Positions 50,435 through 58,328 of a DNA stretch of 64,000 nucleotides are shown piece after piece. The DNA comes from GW2011-AR15 sp964428335 (GTDB lineage Archaea; Nanobdellota; Nanobdellia; Woesearchaeales; GW2011-AR15). The DNA is taken from NCBI GenBank assembly GCA_964428335.1, contig CAYRXW010000006.1, positions 1 to 64,000 on the forward strand, read 5' to 3'. The position numbers and the translations under genes were made by a program. The notes below the pieces were generated by a model. That model did no database searches, had not been told where the DNA came from, and saw only the letters and a program-made list of their open reading frames with translations. Each line of letters begins with the position of its first letter. The first letter of the stretch is position 1.

Positions 50435-50896
50435 TTATTCTATCTGAAGTCTCTTCCCTGTTTTTATCTCTTTTAATTTTGGCATCTCTACTCTTAATAT
50501 GCCGTTTTCATATTTTGCTTTTGCACTGTTTGCGTCTATCTCTTTTGGAAGAGCCATGAACTTATGGAAGCTCATGCTTGAGCTATAATAGCTCTTTACT
50601 CCCTTGTCTTCCTTCTTTTCTTCTTTTTTCTGCTCGACCTTCACTTCAATGTGGTCTTTCTCAACATTTAATTCAATGTCGCCTTTGTCCACTCCAGGAA
50701 GCTCAAAGGTCGCAATCATGTGCTTTTCTGTCTCCTGAAGATGGCACACTGGGTTTCTATATTTCACCACTTCATTTTTTCTGCTGTGGCCTATCAATGG
50801 CCTTTCTGAATTGACATAGGCCCTTGAAAACAGCCTGTCCATCTCTTCATGCATCCTTTCGATCTCATCGAACAAATCCCGATACATCTCCCACAC
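50435..50896 (-). CDS. hsp20: Hsp20 small heat-shock protein
   Basis: The 153-residue protein has an N-terminal arm (MWEMYRDLFDEIERMHEEMDRLFSRAY), an alpha-crystallin domain (about 50-145: FELPGVDKGDIELNVEKDHIEVKVEQKKE, FHKFMALPKEIDANSAKAKYENGILRVEMPK) and a short end. It holds unfolded proteins as an oligomer. GGAGGTG lies about 5 nt before the ATG. Transcription is probably from a TTTATAAATAAG element at about 50976-50987 on the minus strand; two 17-bp dyads lie between it and the gene. A second TATATAAA (about 50920-50928) is an alternative promoter. Confidence 0.96.
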   Translation of the reverse strand: MWEMYRDLFDEIERMHEEMDRLFSRAYVNSERPLIGHSRKNEVVKYRNPVCHLQETEKHMIATFELPGVDKGDIELNVEKDHIEVKVEQKKEEKKEDKGVKSYYSSSMSFHKFMALPKEIDANSAKAKYENGILRVEMPKLKEIKTGKRLQIE

Positions 50897-50934
50897 CTCC
50901 AGTGTTTAAATTGTTGTTTGTTTATATATCTTTC

Positions 50935-50951
50935 GTTGACTTTAAGTCAAC
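50935..50951. promoter_or_regulatory. Operator-like dyad 1 (GTTGAC-N5-GTCAAC)
   Basis: Perfect 17-bp inverted repeat in the divergent hsp20/regulator region. Its start is 20 bp from dyad 2, about two helical turns. Confidence 0.7.
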
Positions 50952-50954
50952 TTA

Positions 50955-50971
50955 GTTGATGTAAAATCAAT
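50955..50971. promoter_or_regulatory. Operator-like dyad 2 (GTTGAT-N5-ATCAAT)
   Basis: A 17-bp inverted repeat with one mismatch at the outermost pair, just downstream of the predicted hsp20 TATA (minus strand), over the expected transcription start. Confidence 0.68.
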
Positions 50972-51046
50972 GCTTATTTATAAAGTTTATGCTTGATTGT
51001 TTTATTTTAATGCTGTTTTTAGACGAGAAAACACAACATTTATATT

Positions 51047-51063
51047 GTTGAACTGAAATCAAC
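51047..51063. promoter_or_regulatory. Operator-like dyad 3 (GTTGAA-N5-ATCAAC) abutting the regulator ATG
   Basis: A 17-bp inverted repeat (5-bp arms GTTGA/TCAAC) between the regulator's TATA (51038-51044) and its ATG at 51064. Bound repressor would block transcription start, suggesting autoregulation. Confidence 0.68.
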
Positions 51064-51474
51064 ATGAATATGATAAGAAGCAGGAAAATCACTATCTATA
51101 GGATAACCAAGCCAAAAGAGAAGAATATAAATGAGGAGCTGCAGTGGTTTTTTGATTCCCTGGGACTTTTGGGAAATAGAGATAGGAACAAGAGCTGCTT
51201 TAGGATGGTGATTACGCTTCTCAAGGACTTAAGGCAGGGCGAAGGGATGACAAGTGACGAGATTGCTGATAAGGTGCAGCTTTCAAGAGGGACTGTAGTG
51301 CACCATCTCCATAACCTTATGGATTCAGGTGTTGTTGTGCTGCACAGGAACAAATATATGCTAAGGGTCGAAAACCTAAGGAACCTGGTTGATGAGCTTT
51401 CTGAAGATCTCTATAAGACTATGCAGGAACTAAAGGAAGTTGCAGAAGAGATAGATAAGAGGATGGAACTGTAA
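51064..51474 (+). CDS. Winged-helix transcriptional regulator, putative heat-shock repressor
   Basis: The 136-residue protein has a winged helix (about 38-100: FRMVITLLKDLRQGEGMTSDEIADKVQLSRGTVVHHLHNLMDSGVVVLHRNKYMLR, with recognition helix SRGTVVHHLHNLMDSG) and a C-terminal amphipathic helix likely for dimerisation. It is ArsR/MarR-like but not clearly the Phr family. It is transcribed divergently from hsp20, and three matching 17-bp dyads sit in the shared region, one against its own ATG. These facts make it the likely repressor of hsp20 and of itself. The mRNA would be leaderless (TATA 51034-51044). Confidence 0.85.
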   Translation: MNMIRSRKITIYRITKPKEKNINEELQWFFDSLGLLGNRDRNKSCFRMVITLLKDLRQGEGMTSDEIADKVQLSRGTVVHHLHNLMDSGVVVLHRNKYMLRVENLRNLVDELSEDLYKTMQELKEVAEEIDKRMEL

Positions 51475-51518
51475 TTTTTTGGATTGATTTATATATAAGA
51501 TATTTCTCACTGCTCCCC

Positions 51519-52058
51519 ATGCTGACACAGAAAGATATTGGCCTGCTGATTTTTCTTGCAGAGAATGTAATTTCTTACGAGGGAGCAAGCCCTATTGATG
51601 CTACACTAAGAGTATATACTGTCAATCAGATGGAGCATGCGTTAGGAATAAAAGACCAGGAAGCTAAGGAATATCTTGAAGACGCTGCAAAGAGAGGAGT
51701 AATTACCGGAAAATATTCATTCAGCCATAATGCATTGTTTGAATACCATGCAAGATTTTCAGCTGCGCCTGAATTTGAAAATGATGACTTGGCAAAGCTT
51801 GTGAAATATTTTGATAGGATAAAAGTAATCCCAATGGAAGGATCGAGTTCTTTAGATTCCACAAAAAAGATTTATTCTGAATCTTCCCTTAGAGGAGTTT
51901 TTATGGAGAATGAATTTGATGAAGCCATGGCATTCTTTAAGAAATATGAATTAATAGTGGATGGAACGGTCCAGGGATTCACTGGAAAACAGTATTCTTT
52001 CACGCATTCCTCGCTTGCAGCATACCATAATGCAAAGGCAGCCATTATTAGAGATTAA
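51519..52058 (+). CDS. Unknown protein with internal duplication
   Basis: A 179-residue protein made of two similar halves of about 75 residues. The first has ISYEGASPIDATLRVYT...GKYSFSHNALFEYHA and the second IPMEGSSSLDSTKKIYS...GKQYSFTHSSLAAYHN: in each, a small-residue stretch with Ser/Asp and an EG, a helix, and a terminal [K/Q]YSF[S/T]H-S/NxLxxYH motif. The repeated His-His pattern could form a binding or active site. No family is recognised. A TTTATATATAAG TATA box (51489-51499) is centred about 26 nt before the ATG. Confidence 0.75.
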   Translation: MLTQKDIGLLIFLAENVISYEGASPIDATLRVYTVNQMEHALGIKDQEAKEYLEDAAKRGVITGKYSFSHNALFEYHARFSAAPEFENDDLAKLVKYFDRIKVIPMEGSSSLDSTKKIYSESSLRGVFMENEFDEAMAFFKKYELIVDGTVQGFTGKQYSFTHSSLAAYHNAKAAIIRD

Positions 52059-52070
52059 TTTTTCTGAAAC

Positions 52071-52538
52071 TTAAAGCTTAACATTGTTTTCATTTAGCAT
52101 AAACATCCACGGGTTTGCCTTGTACCATGGCCTGATTATGCCTGAGGGTGGCATCTGCTCTATACCATTTTCATGAGAAATTGCGTAATTATCTATCTTT
52201 CCGACTAAGTTAAGTTCCCATAAGACTGGTTTTTCCCTGCATGTAGGCATGTTCATATGATAAAAAAAAGTCTCTGCAGATGTAACTACTGAAAATGCAG
52301 GAGGTTTTCCCCTGGAATCCTCTATTTTTTTTCTTACTTCATCAAGCCTATTTTCCCATATCCAGATAAATGGATTATTAATAAGACTTGAACTCACAAC
52401 TGAATAAGCCTTGAAGGCATCTTCATATATTTCAAAGTTAGGAGACAACACATAATCAGATGGATGCACATTATAAGGTATAAACCCCTGCTCGCATAGA
52501 TATTCAAACACAGAGCCCTGGTCAGCAAGATAACCCAT
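52071..52538 (-). CDS. Unknown protein, 155 residues
   Basis: A soluble protein rich in aromatic residues and asparagine with no motif I recognise. The N-terminal part (YLADQGSVFEYLCEQGFIPYNVHPSDYVLSPNFEIYEDAFKAYSVVSSSL) is alpha/beta. An AGGTG ribosome binding site, made over the stop codon of the upstream gene, precedes the ATG by 8 nt; the two genes form an operon (10-bp gap). Confidence 0.68.
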   Translation of the reverse strand: MGYLADQGSVFEYLCEQGFIPYNVHPSDYVLSPNFEIYEDAFKAYSVVSSSLINNPFIWIWENRLDEVRKKIEDSRGKPPAFSVVTSAETFFYHMNMPTCREKPVLWELNLVGKIDNYAISHENGIEQMPPSGIIRPWYKANPWMFMLNENNVKL

Positions 52539-52548
52539 TCAAAAACAC

Positions 52549-53004
52549 CTAGAAAATCCTTTTTTTGCTATCTAATGTAACGCTCTTTTTTACAACTTTC
52601 CTTCTTATTATTATCTCTTCCTCTATCTCGAACTGCTCCATCTTTATCACGTTTGCAAGAGCCCTTTCTATCTCATCCACTGCTGGATTTATGTGTTTTT
52701 TTGGGAAGAAGTCCTCTATAATCCTATCCATCTGGTTGCCTGGCATGTTTTTTTCAATGAATGAAGGCATTACCTCAGCCCTTTTTGCAGGAAGGAAAGC
52801 TGAACTTGAATTATAGATTGGTGAATCCTTTTTTTCTGCAATGACTGCAGGCAGTGAATAATTTCCTGTCCCCTGGTACATTGACTGAGGAGAATCAACT
52901 GCTACAGAATAGCTAACTGAATTATCCCCTAAGGAATATTTTACGCTTGGAGTGCTTACTGAGTAATTAGAGCTTCCTGCGCTGCAGTTAGAATAGTAGG
53001 CCAT
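52549..53004 (-). CDS. Unknown protein with Ser/Tyr-rich N-terminus
   Basis: The 151-residue protein starts with about 60 residues of low complexity in Ser, Tyr, Asn and Val with repeated YSVS/YSLG-like units (SNYSVSTPSVKYSLG, VSYSVAVDS). A mixed region and a basic C-terminal helix (EFEIEEEIIIRRKVVKKSVTLDSKKRIF-like end) follow. No signal peptide is evident. The repeats could form a beta-rich or disordered surface. A GTATTTAAATG element (53024-53034) lies 25 nt before the ATG, and the gene at 52071 follows. Confidence 0.68.
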   Translation of the reverse strand: MAYYSNCSAGSSNYSVSTPSVKYSLGDNSVSYSVAVDSPQSMYQGTGNYSLPAVIAEKKDSPIYNSSSAFLPAKRAEVMPSFIEKNMPGNQMDRIIEDFFPKKHINPAVDEIERALANVIKMEQFEIEEEIIIRRKVVKKSVTLDSKKRIF

Positions 53005-53098
53005 TTTCCATTATAAAAATATTGAGTATTTAAATGTTGTGTTTTGTAACTATTGAGAAGTGGTAATATTTAAATATAAATCTGGATAACTAGATTAA

Positions 53099-53455
53099 AT
53101 GGAGTTTAAAGATAGACAATCACGCACAGAAAAAATTTTGATAGCTGAATTGATTAACCTTGGCTTGTATCCAATTCCTCAATATAAATTGAGCCGAATG
53201 CACATAGACATTGCTTTTCCAGAACACAAATTAGCAATCGAGGTCAATGGTGTGTATCATGATTCCCCTTTGCAGAAAAAAAAGGATTACTACAGATACA
53301 AATACCTTAAAAGTATGGGTTGGCAAGTTATGAATTTTAGCGCTGAAAAAGTGCATAAATATTCAAAATTTTGTGCTGAAAAGATTAAAGAAAGAATTTA
53401 TGCGAAATCAGAAGATACTAGTTTTTTTAGTTTCTTAAGAAAGATTCTAAGATAA
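53099..53455 (+). CDS. DUF559 / Vsr-like endonuclease-fold protein
   Basis: The 118-residue protein has the PD-(D/E)xK nuclease layout of DUF559 and very-short-patch repair proteins: SRTEKILIAELINLG, RMHIDIAFPEHKLAIEVNGVYHDSPLQKKKDYYRYKYLKSMGWQVMNFSAEKV, with the acidic residues in HIDIAF and the E-x-N of IEVNG. The substrate is unknown; roles in repair or defence are possible. A TATTTAAATATAA element (53068-53080) lies about 26 nt before the ATG. The tRNA genes follow on the other strand. Confidence 0.88.
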   Translation: MEFKDRQSRTEKILIAELINLGLYPIPQYKLSRMHIDIAFPEHKLAIEVNGVYHDSPLQKKKDYYRYKYLKSMGWQVMNFSAEKVHKYSKFCAEKIKERIYAKSEDTSFFSFLRKILR

Positions 53456-53462
53456 AATTAAA

Positions 53463-53535
53463 AGCCTCTGAAGGGAGTTGCACCCTCGACCTTTGCCTTA
53501 CCAAGGCAACGCAATAGCTACTATGCTACAGAGGC
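53463..53535 (-). tRNA. tRNA-Thr (anticodon GGT)
   Basis: 73 nt, minus strand: acceptor stem GCCTCTG/CAGAGGC (7 pairs), anticodon stem TTGCC/GGCAA around TTGGTAA giving anticodon GGT (Thr), T-stem GAGGG/CCCTT, discriminator T73, CCA not encoded. G1-C72, C2-G71 and U73 fit archaeal threonine identity. Unusual points: the D-loop has G18 then C19, and the T-loop is TGCAACT (G at 55 instead of U), so the normal G18-U55 and G19-C56 elbow pairs are not available. The D-stem has three good pairs plus a T-T mismatch. There is no intron. Confidence 0.9.
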
Positions 53536-53572
53536 ATAAAATCCTGAAACTCTGTCTGCTTTTTATAAATTA

Positions 53573-53646
53573 TGGACAAAGGGGGATTTGAACCCCCAGC
53601 CTCCCCGCGGCCAGCGGGGCGTTCTACCGGATTGAACCATTTGCCC
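53573..53646 (-). tRNA. tRNA-Ala (anticodon GGC)
   Basis: 74 nt, minus strand: acceptor GGGCAAA/TTTGTCC with the G3-U70 wobble that specifies alanine, D-arm GTTC/GAAC with GG in the loop, anticodon stem CCCCG/CGGGG around CTGGCCG (anticodon GGC), T-arm GGGGG-TTCAAAT-CCCCC, discriminator A73. Positions 32 and 38 can pair, and position 37 is C, where a purine is usual. There is no CCA and no intron. It lies 37 bp from the tRNA-Thr gene; the pair sits in the 344-bp gap between the DUF559 gene and metG, which holds nothing else. Confidence 0.94.
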
Positions 53647-53799
53647 ATTCAATCCTCTGAAATAAACAGCGCTTTTTATAATTTCTTATTCCTTTGCCTC
53701 CTAAAAATTTATACAGCAAATTCCTCAAAAAATTTGCGTATCAAAGTTGTGTAGTGCAAAACTTTTATATATAATCCTCCATTTACCAGAAAAACCAAA

Positions 53800-55893
53800 A
53801 TGAAAAAACCTTTCCTTTTAACATCTGCACTTCCTTATGCCAACGGACCCTTGCACATGGGACACATGGTTGAATACATCCAGACTGATATCTATTCAAG
53901 ATTTCTTAAACTGACTGGCAATAAGACAATATATGTCTGCGCCGATGATACTCATGGGACGCCAATAGAAGTCAATGCCGCAAAACAGGGCAAGACACCG
54001 GAAAAATTCATAAAGATATGGTATGACAAGCATCTTGAAGAGATGAAAGGATTTGGCATAGAGCATGATTCATATTATTCAACTCATTCAAAGGAGAACC
54101 AGCATTTTACAAATCTCCTGTTTAACAGGCTGAAGGAAAAAGGGCTCATCTACCAAAAAGAGATGGAGCTCATGTATTGTGAAAACGATAAAAGGTTCCT
54201 GCCTGACAGGTTTGTGAAAGGGACATGCCCAAAATGTGGCGCAAAAGACCAGTATGGGGACAACTGCGAGAAGTGCGGTGGCACTTACACTCCATCTGAC
54301 CTTGTTGAATCATACTGCGCCATATGCAAAAAGACTCCAGTAAAGAAGATGTCTGAACATTATTTTTTCAGGCTTTCAGAGTTTTCTGATAGGCTGAAAG
54401 TGTATCTTAGTGAGAATAAGAAACTCCAGCCTGAGATAAAAAAACAGATACTGAACTGGATAAAAGAAGGCCTGCAGGACTGGTGCATCTCAAGAGATGA
54501 GCCATATTTCGGGTTCAAGATCCCTGGCGAAGAGAAGAAATATTTCTATGTATGGCTTGATGCGCCTGTCGGTTATCTTGCTTCAACTGCAAATTATTTC
54601 AAGAGCGTTGAGGAAGCTGAAAAATACTGGAATGAATCAGAAACAATCCATTTCATCGGAAAAGACATAATCTATTTCCACCTATTATTCTGGCCGGCTG
54701 TCCTTATGGGAGCAGATTTTAAGCCTGCAGATAATGTTGTTGTCCATGGATTTTTGACAGTAAATGGGGAGAAGATGTCGAAATCAAGAGGGACGTTCTT
54801 TACTGCTGAAGATTTCAGGAAACTTGCTAATCCTGAGCTTTTAAGATATTACTTTGCCGCAAACCTAACTCATACAATGTCTGACATCGACCTTAATATT
54901 GATGATTTCAAGGCAAGGATAAATAATGAATTAGTATCAAATATTGCAAATTTTGCATACAGGACACTAAGCTTTACTAACAAGAATTATGATTCAAAAC
55001 TTGGGAAAATAAGGAATAATATGCTTATTGAAGAAGTTAGGAAAAAAGCAGAAGAAGTGAAAAATGCATATTCTGAACTTGACTATAGAAGGGCAGTCCA
55101 GCATATATTGGAGATAAGCTCCATTGGAAACAAGTATTTCCAGGACAACAAACCATGGGATATGATTAAGGAGAACAGGGATGAAACTTTGCTAGTGCTG
55201 ACAGACTGCGCAAATATCTTAAAAATATTATTGATTGCAATGAAACCTATACTTCCAAAATTCTCAGAGGAACTTGAGAAGCAGCTGGACATTAAGGAAC
55301 AGAATTGGGATGATATCAATGAGTTGGTTGAAGAAAGAAAGATTGGGGAGGCAAAGATAATACTCCAGAAGATTGAGAAGCTTGATCTGGTCATTGCTGA
55401 GCCAAAAAAAGAAGAGCCTAAAGAGCCTTTTGAAAAGCTTAACCTAAAGGTTGCAAAGATATTAAGTGTTTCAGAGCATTACAAGGCAGATAAATTGCTT
55501 TTGATAAATGTTGATCTTGGAAAAGAGAAAAGGCAGCTTGTTGCAGGCCTAAGGCCATTTTATAATAACCCACAGGAACTTGTAGGGAAGAATATCATCT
55601 GCGTCACAAACCTTGAGCATGCAAATCTTAGGGGAGAGATGTCACAGGGCATGCTGCTTGCAGCTGAGACAGAGACCATTTCTGAAGTAAAAGTGATTGA
55701 AGTTCCAGACGCAGAGCCAGGGACACAGGTCTATGTTGAAGGACTCAGCATAGGAACAGAGACAATAAAGTTCGATGATTTCATGAAAGTCGGGATGTAT
55801 GTTGATGACCATATGGTAATGTATAAAGGAAAGCAATTGCAGATTGATTCTAAAAAGATTATCAGTGAGATAAAGAAAGGGAAAGTAAGGTAA
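53800..55893 (+). CDS. metG: Methionyl-tRNA synthetase with C-terminal tRNA-binding domain
   Basis: The 697-residue class I synthetase has the HIGH variant PYANGPLHMGHM near the N-terminus, a zinc-knuckle insertion (CPKCG, CEKCGGTYTPSDL, CAICKK), KMSKS in GEKMSKSRGTFF, a helical anticodon-binding domain, and a C-terminal OB-fold EMAP II/Trbp111-like domain (about 585-697: LNLKVAKILSVSEHYKADKLLLINVDLGKEKRQLVAGL). It charges tRNA-Met. The EMAP-like domain dimerises and binds tRNA. A TTTTATATATAA TATA element (53763-53774) precedes the ATG by about 31 nt. Confidence 0.98.
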   Translation: MKKPFLLTSALPYANGPLHMGHMVEYIQTDIYSRFLKLTGNKTIYVCADDTHGTPIEVNAAKQGKTPEKFIKIWYDKHLEEMKGFGIEHDSYYSTHSKENQHFTNLLFNRLKEKGLIYQKEMELMYCENDKRFLPDRFVKGTCPKCGAKDQYGDNCEKCGGTYTPSDLVESYCAICKKTPVKKMSEHYFFRLSEFSDRLKVYLSENKKLQPEIKKQILNWIKEGLQDWCISRDEPYFGFKIPGEEKKYFYVWLDAPVGYLASTANYFKSVEEAEKYWNESETIHFIGKDIIYFHLLFWPAVLMGADFKPADNVVVHGFLTVNGEKMSKSRGTFFTAEDFRKLANPELLRYYFAANLTHTMSDIDLNIDDFKARINNELVSNIANFAYRTLSFTNKNYDSKLGKIRNNMLIEEVRKKAEEVKNAYSELDYRRAVQHILEISSIGNKYFQDNKPWDMIKENRDETLLVLTDCANILKILLIAMKPILPKFSEELEKQLDIKEQNWDDINELVEERKIGEAKIILQKIEKLDLVIAEPKKEEPKEPFEKLNLKVAKILSVSEHYKADKLLLINVDLGKEKRQLVAGLRPFYNNPQELVGKNIICVTNLEHANLRGEMSQGMLLAAETETISEVKVIEVPDAEPGTQVYVEGLSIGTETIKFDDFMKVGMYVDDHMVMYKGKQLQIDSKKIISEIKKGKVR

Positions 55894-55907
55894 GATAAAA
55901 AAATTAA

Positions 55908-56828
55908 TCAGTGGGATGCATGTGCATCTTCTTTTGGTTCAGGTTTATAGAATCCCATTTTTTCGTAATCTATTGTTACTTTGTCTTTATATTTATCCTT
56001 GGCTGCTAGTTTTAGCATGTTGTCAATTGGGATTTTATCTAAGCCTTCTTCATGCTCATACTTGTTATCTTCCATGTGTTTTTGTGTCATTTGCTTAAAT
56101 TTATAAAGAACAGACTGGTCAACTAAGTGCTCTACAGCCCTTCCTTTCATCCATTGGGTGTGGACTTTTGCTGCCAATTGTGACATCTGGTTCAAGTATG
56201 TCCTTGCTTCATCATCATTTTTCCTGTACAAGGCACTGGCTAAATTTTCAGAGTAAACATTTTCTACACCTTCACCTCTTAGCTGGCCTTTTCCTAATGC
56301 ATCGTCATATAGCTTCCTTAACTGTTTTAAAATTGCTTCATCAACTTTTTTTTCATCCTGGTCTTTATCATCTCTTGAAAGCATCTGCTTTTTGATGCTT
56401 TCCTTGAAACTTTTCCATTCAGCATCAGATTTCACATTATACATATGCCTTACTGCCTGTTCAATGAAAGCATCAACAATCTTCCATCTATCCTCAGTTT
56501 TAATAATTTTTTTCCCTTCTTTTAAGAACTCAAACCCTTTTCCATCCATCACTTTGTAAGAGGCTTGATAAAGTGCAGTGTCTCCTTCAGTGAAAGACTT
56601 TGTTACCTGTTGAACCATTGCTGCATCGTGCTTTCCATCAGGGTTTTCCAATTCTGTAAGCATAGCAACCTTTTCATCCAATGTTAATCCTTTATCGGGT
56701 ATTTTTGCTTCCTTATCTTTTTTTACTGCTTGATATAACCTTGTGACTAAGTTAGAACTAAACTGATATCTTGTATTATCTATAACTCCAAATTCCTTTT
56801 CCTCATCATTTCCAGCTGGAGCACTCAT
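55908..56828 (-). CDS. Unknown charged helical protein, 306 residues
   Basis: A soluble, lysine- and glutamate-rich, all-helical protein without cysteine clusters or membrane segments. No domain is recognised. The start ATG (56828) has a purine-rich GGAGAGGATGAGGGAAG leader and a TTTATTTAAAC promoter (56874-56885), so the leader is about 25 nt and uses a ribosome binding site. The C-terminus ends in DAHASH. It converges on metG with a 14-bp gap. Confidence 0.72.
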   Translation of the reverse strand: MSAPAGNDEEKEFGVIDNTRYQFSSNLVTRLYQAVKKDKEAKIPDKGLTLDEKVAMLTELENPDGKHDAAMVQQVTKSFTEGDTALYQASYKVMDGKGFEFLKEGKKIIKTEDRWKIVDAFIEQAVRHMYNVKSDAEWKSFKESIKKQMLSRDDKDQDEKKVDEAILKQLRKLYDDALGKGQLRGEGVENVYSENLASALYRKNDDEARTYLNQMSQLAAKVHTQWMKGRAVEHLVDQSVLYKFKQMTQKHMEDNKYEHEEGLDKIPIDNMLKLAAKDKYKDKVTIDYEKMGFYKPEPKEDAHASH

Positions 56829-56958
56829 TCTTCCCTCATCCTCTCCAAAATCATACTCTAACCTTTATCTTCCCTTTATTTAAACTTTACTATTCCAAAA
56901 TGCTAAATATATTTTGTTTACATAAACTATTTAAAATAATTTCAAACCCAATAGACTT

Positions 56959-57879
56959 ATGAAAATACTTGTAACAGGAGGAGCTGGCTTTATTGGAAGC
57001 CATATTGTTGATTCATTAATTGAAAAAGGGCATGAAGTTGTTGTGATTGATAATCTAATAACTGGACAAAAAGCTAACCTTAACAAAAAAGCAATATTCT
57101 ATAAAATTGATATACAGGACAAAAAAGTTGAGGAAATTTTCAAGAAACATAAGTTTGACCTGGTTAATCACCATGCAGCACAGATGAATGTAAGGGTTTC
57201 TGTTGATGATCCTATATTTGATGCAAATAATAATATTCTAGGACTGCTCAATCTTTTGAATAATTCTGCAAAATACGGAGTCAAGAAATTCATCTTTGTC
57301 TCTTCTGGCGGAACTATTTACGGAGATGATGCAAAGCTTCCTATCAAAGAAGACGAAATCAAAGCTCCTGCATCCCCATACGGCATTTCAAAAATAACAG
57401 GAGAATATTATGTGAAATTCTTCAGCAACGTACACGGATTGAAATATTCAATTCTTAGATATTCAAATGTCTATGGCCCAAGACAGAACCCTAAAGGTGA
57501 AGCGGGTGTCGTAAGCATTTTCTCTACTTTAATGCTTGAAAATAAAACTCCAGTGATATTTGGAGACGGAAAACAGACAAGGGATTATGTCTATGTGAAA
57601 GATATTGTGAATGCAAACATGCTTGTCATGGAAGGAAAAGGAGACAATGATTATTTCAATTTAGCCATACAAAAAGAGATTGATGTTAATGAACTGTTTG
57701 ATGCAATGTCAATAATCATTGGCTATAAAGGAAAGCCCATTTATGCACCAGCAAGACCTGGGGAACTTCAGAGAAATTCCCTGGATATATCAAAGGCAAA
57801 GAAAATTTTAGGATGGAAGCCAAAATATACATTTGAAGAAGGTTTGAAGGAAACTGTTGAATGGTTTAAGAAAAAATAA
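56959..57879 (+). CDS. NAD-dependent sugar-nucleotide epimerase/dehydratase
   Basis: The 306-residue short-chain extended enzyme starts MKILVTGGAGFIGSHIVDSLIEKGHEVVVIDNLITG (NAD-binding TGxxGxxG). It has FVSSGGTIYGD, the catalytic YGISK (YxxxK), GPRQNPKGEAGVVSIF and DGKQTRDYVYVKDIV, matching UDP-glucose 4-epimerase/GalE-like proteins. It likely makes a UDP-sugar for surface polysaccharide or glycosylation; no other glycan gene is next to it. A TATTTAAAAT element (56928-56937) lies about 27 nt before the ATG. Confidence 0.94.
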   Translation: MKILVTGGAGFIGSHIVDSLIEKGHEVVVIDNLITGQKANLNKKAIFYKIDIQDKKVEEIFKKHKFDLVNHHAAQMNVRVSVDDPIFDANNNILGLLNLLNNSAKYGVKKFIFVSSGGTIYGDDAKLPIKEDEIKAPASPYGISKITGEYYVKFFSNVHGLKYSILRYSNVYGPRQNPKGEAGVVSIFSTLMLENKTPVIFGDGKQTRDYVYVKDIVNANMLVMEGKGDNDYFNLAIQKEIDVNELFDAMSIIIGYKGKPIYAPARPGELQRNSLDISKAKKILGWKPKYTFEEGLKETVEWFKKK

Positions 57880-57893
57880 TAGTTAAAATAAGT

Positions 57894-58292
57894 TTATTCT
57901 TCTTTCAGCCCTTTCATCTTTTTTGTTATTGGTATCTTTTCCTGGCATTTTCCACAGTTAAAAACAATGGAATCAACACCTAGATATTTTTTTCTCTTGA
58001 ATGGGACTGCTGCTTCCCCTTTATTTGCGCATTTTGGGCAGGTATAAAGAATTTCCACTTCCAATGACTCTTCATAAGGCTTTTTGTCTATTGCGTGCTT
58101 GCATGAAGGGCATTCATAATAAGTAGCCCTTATCTTGACATGACCTTTTGCATCTGCTGGCTTTCCCATCTTTGCTTTTCCGCACTCAGGGCAGTCCTGC
58201 CTGTATGCCCATGCCTTTATTGAGCCATTTCCTATCTTTCTCGTTGTCCAATATACTACTTCTTCTGTTGAATTTGGTAACTTAACTGCCAT
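57894..58292 (-). CDS. Multi-zinc-ribbon protein (archaeal)
   Basis: The 132-residue protein has four CxxC-type pairs: CPECG (about 34-38), CPSC (about 60), CPKC (about 89) and CGKC (about 113), forming two zinc ribbons of the type found in RNA polymerase subunit M/TFIIS-like or ribosome-associated proteins. It has no TFIIS DE acidic hairpin, so it is not a cleavage factor by eye. An AGGTGAT ribosome binding site lies 7 nt before the ATG. Function is unknown. Confidence 0.8.
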   Translation of the reverse strand: MAVKLPNSTEEVVYWTTRKIGNGSIKAWAYRQDCPECGKAKMGKPADAKGHVKIRATYYECPSCKHAIDKKPYEESLEVEILYTCPKCANKGEAAVPFKRKKYLGVDSIVFNCGKCQEKIPITKKMKGLKEE

Positions 58293-58328
58293 TTAATATC
58301 ACCTTTAATTTACAAATCTATTAATAAT

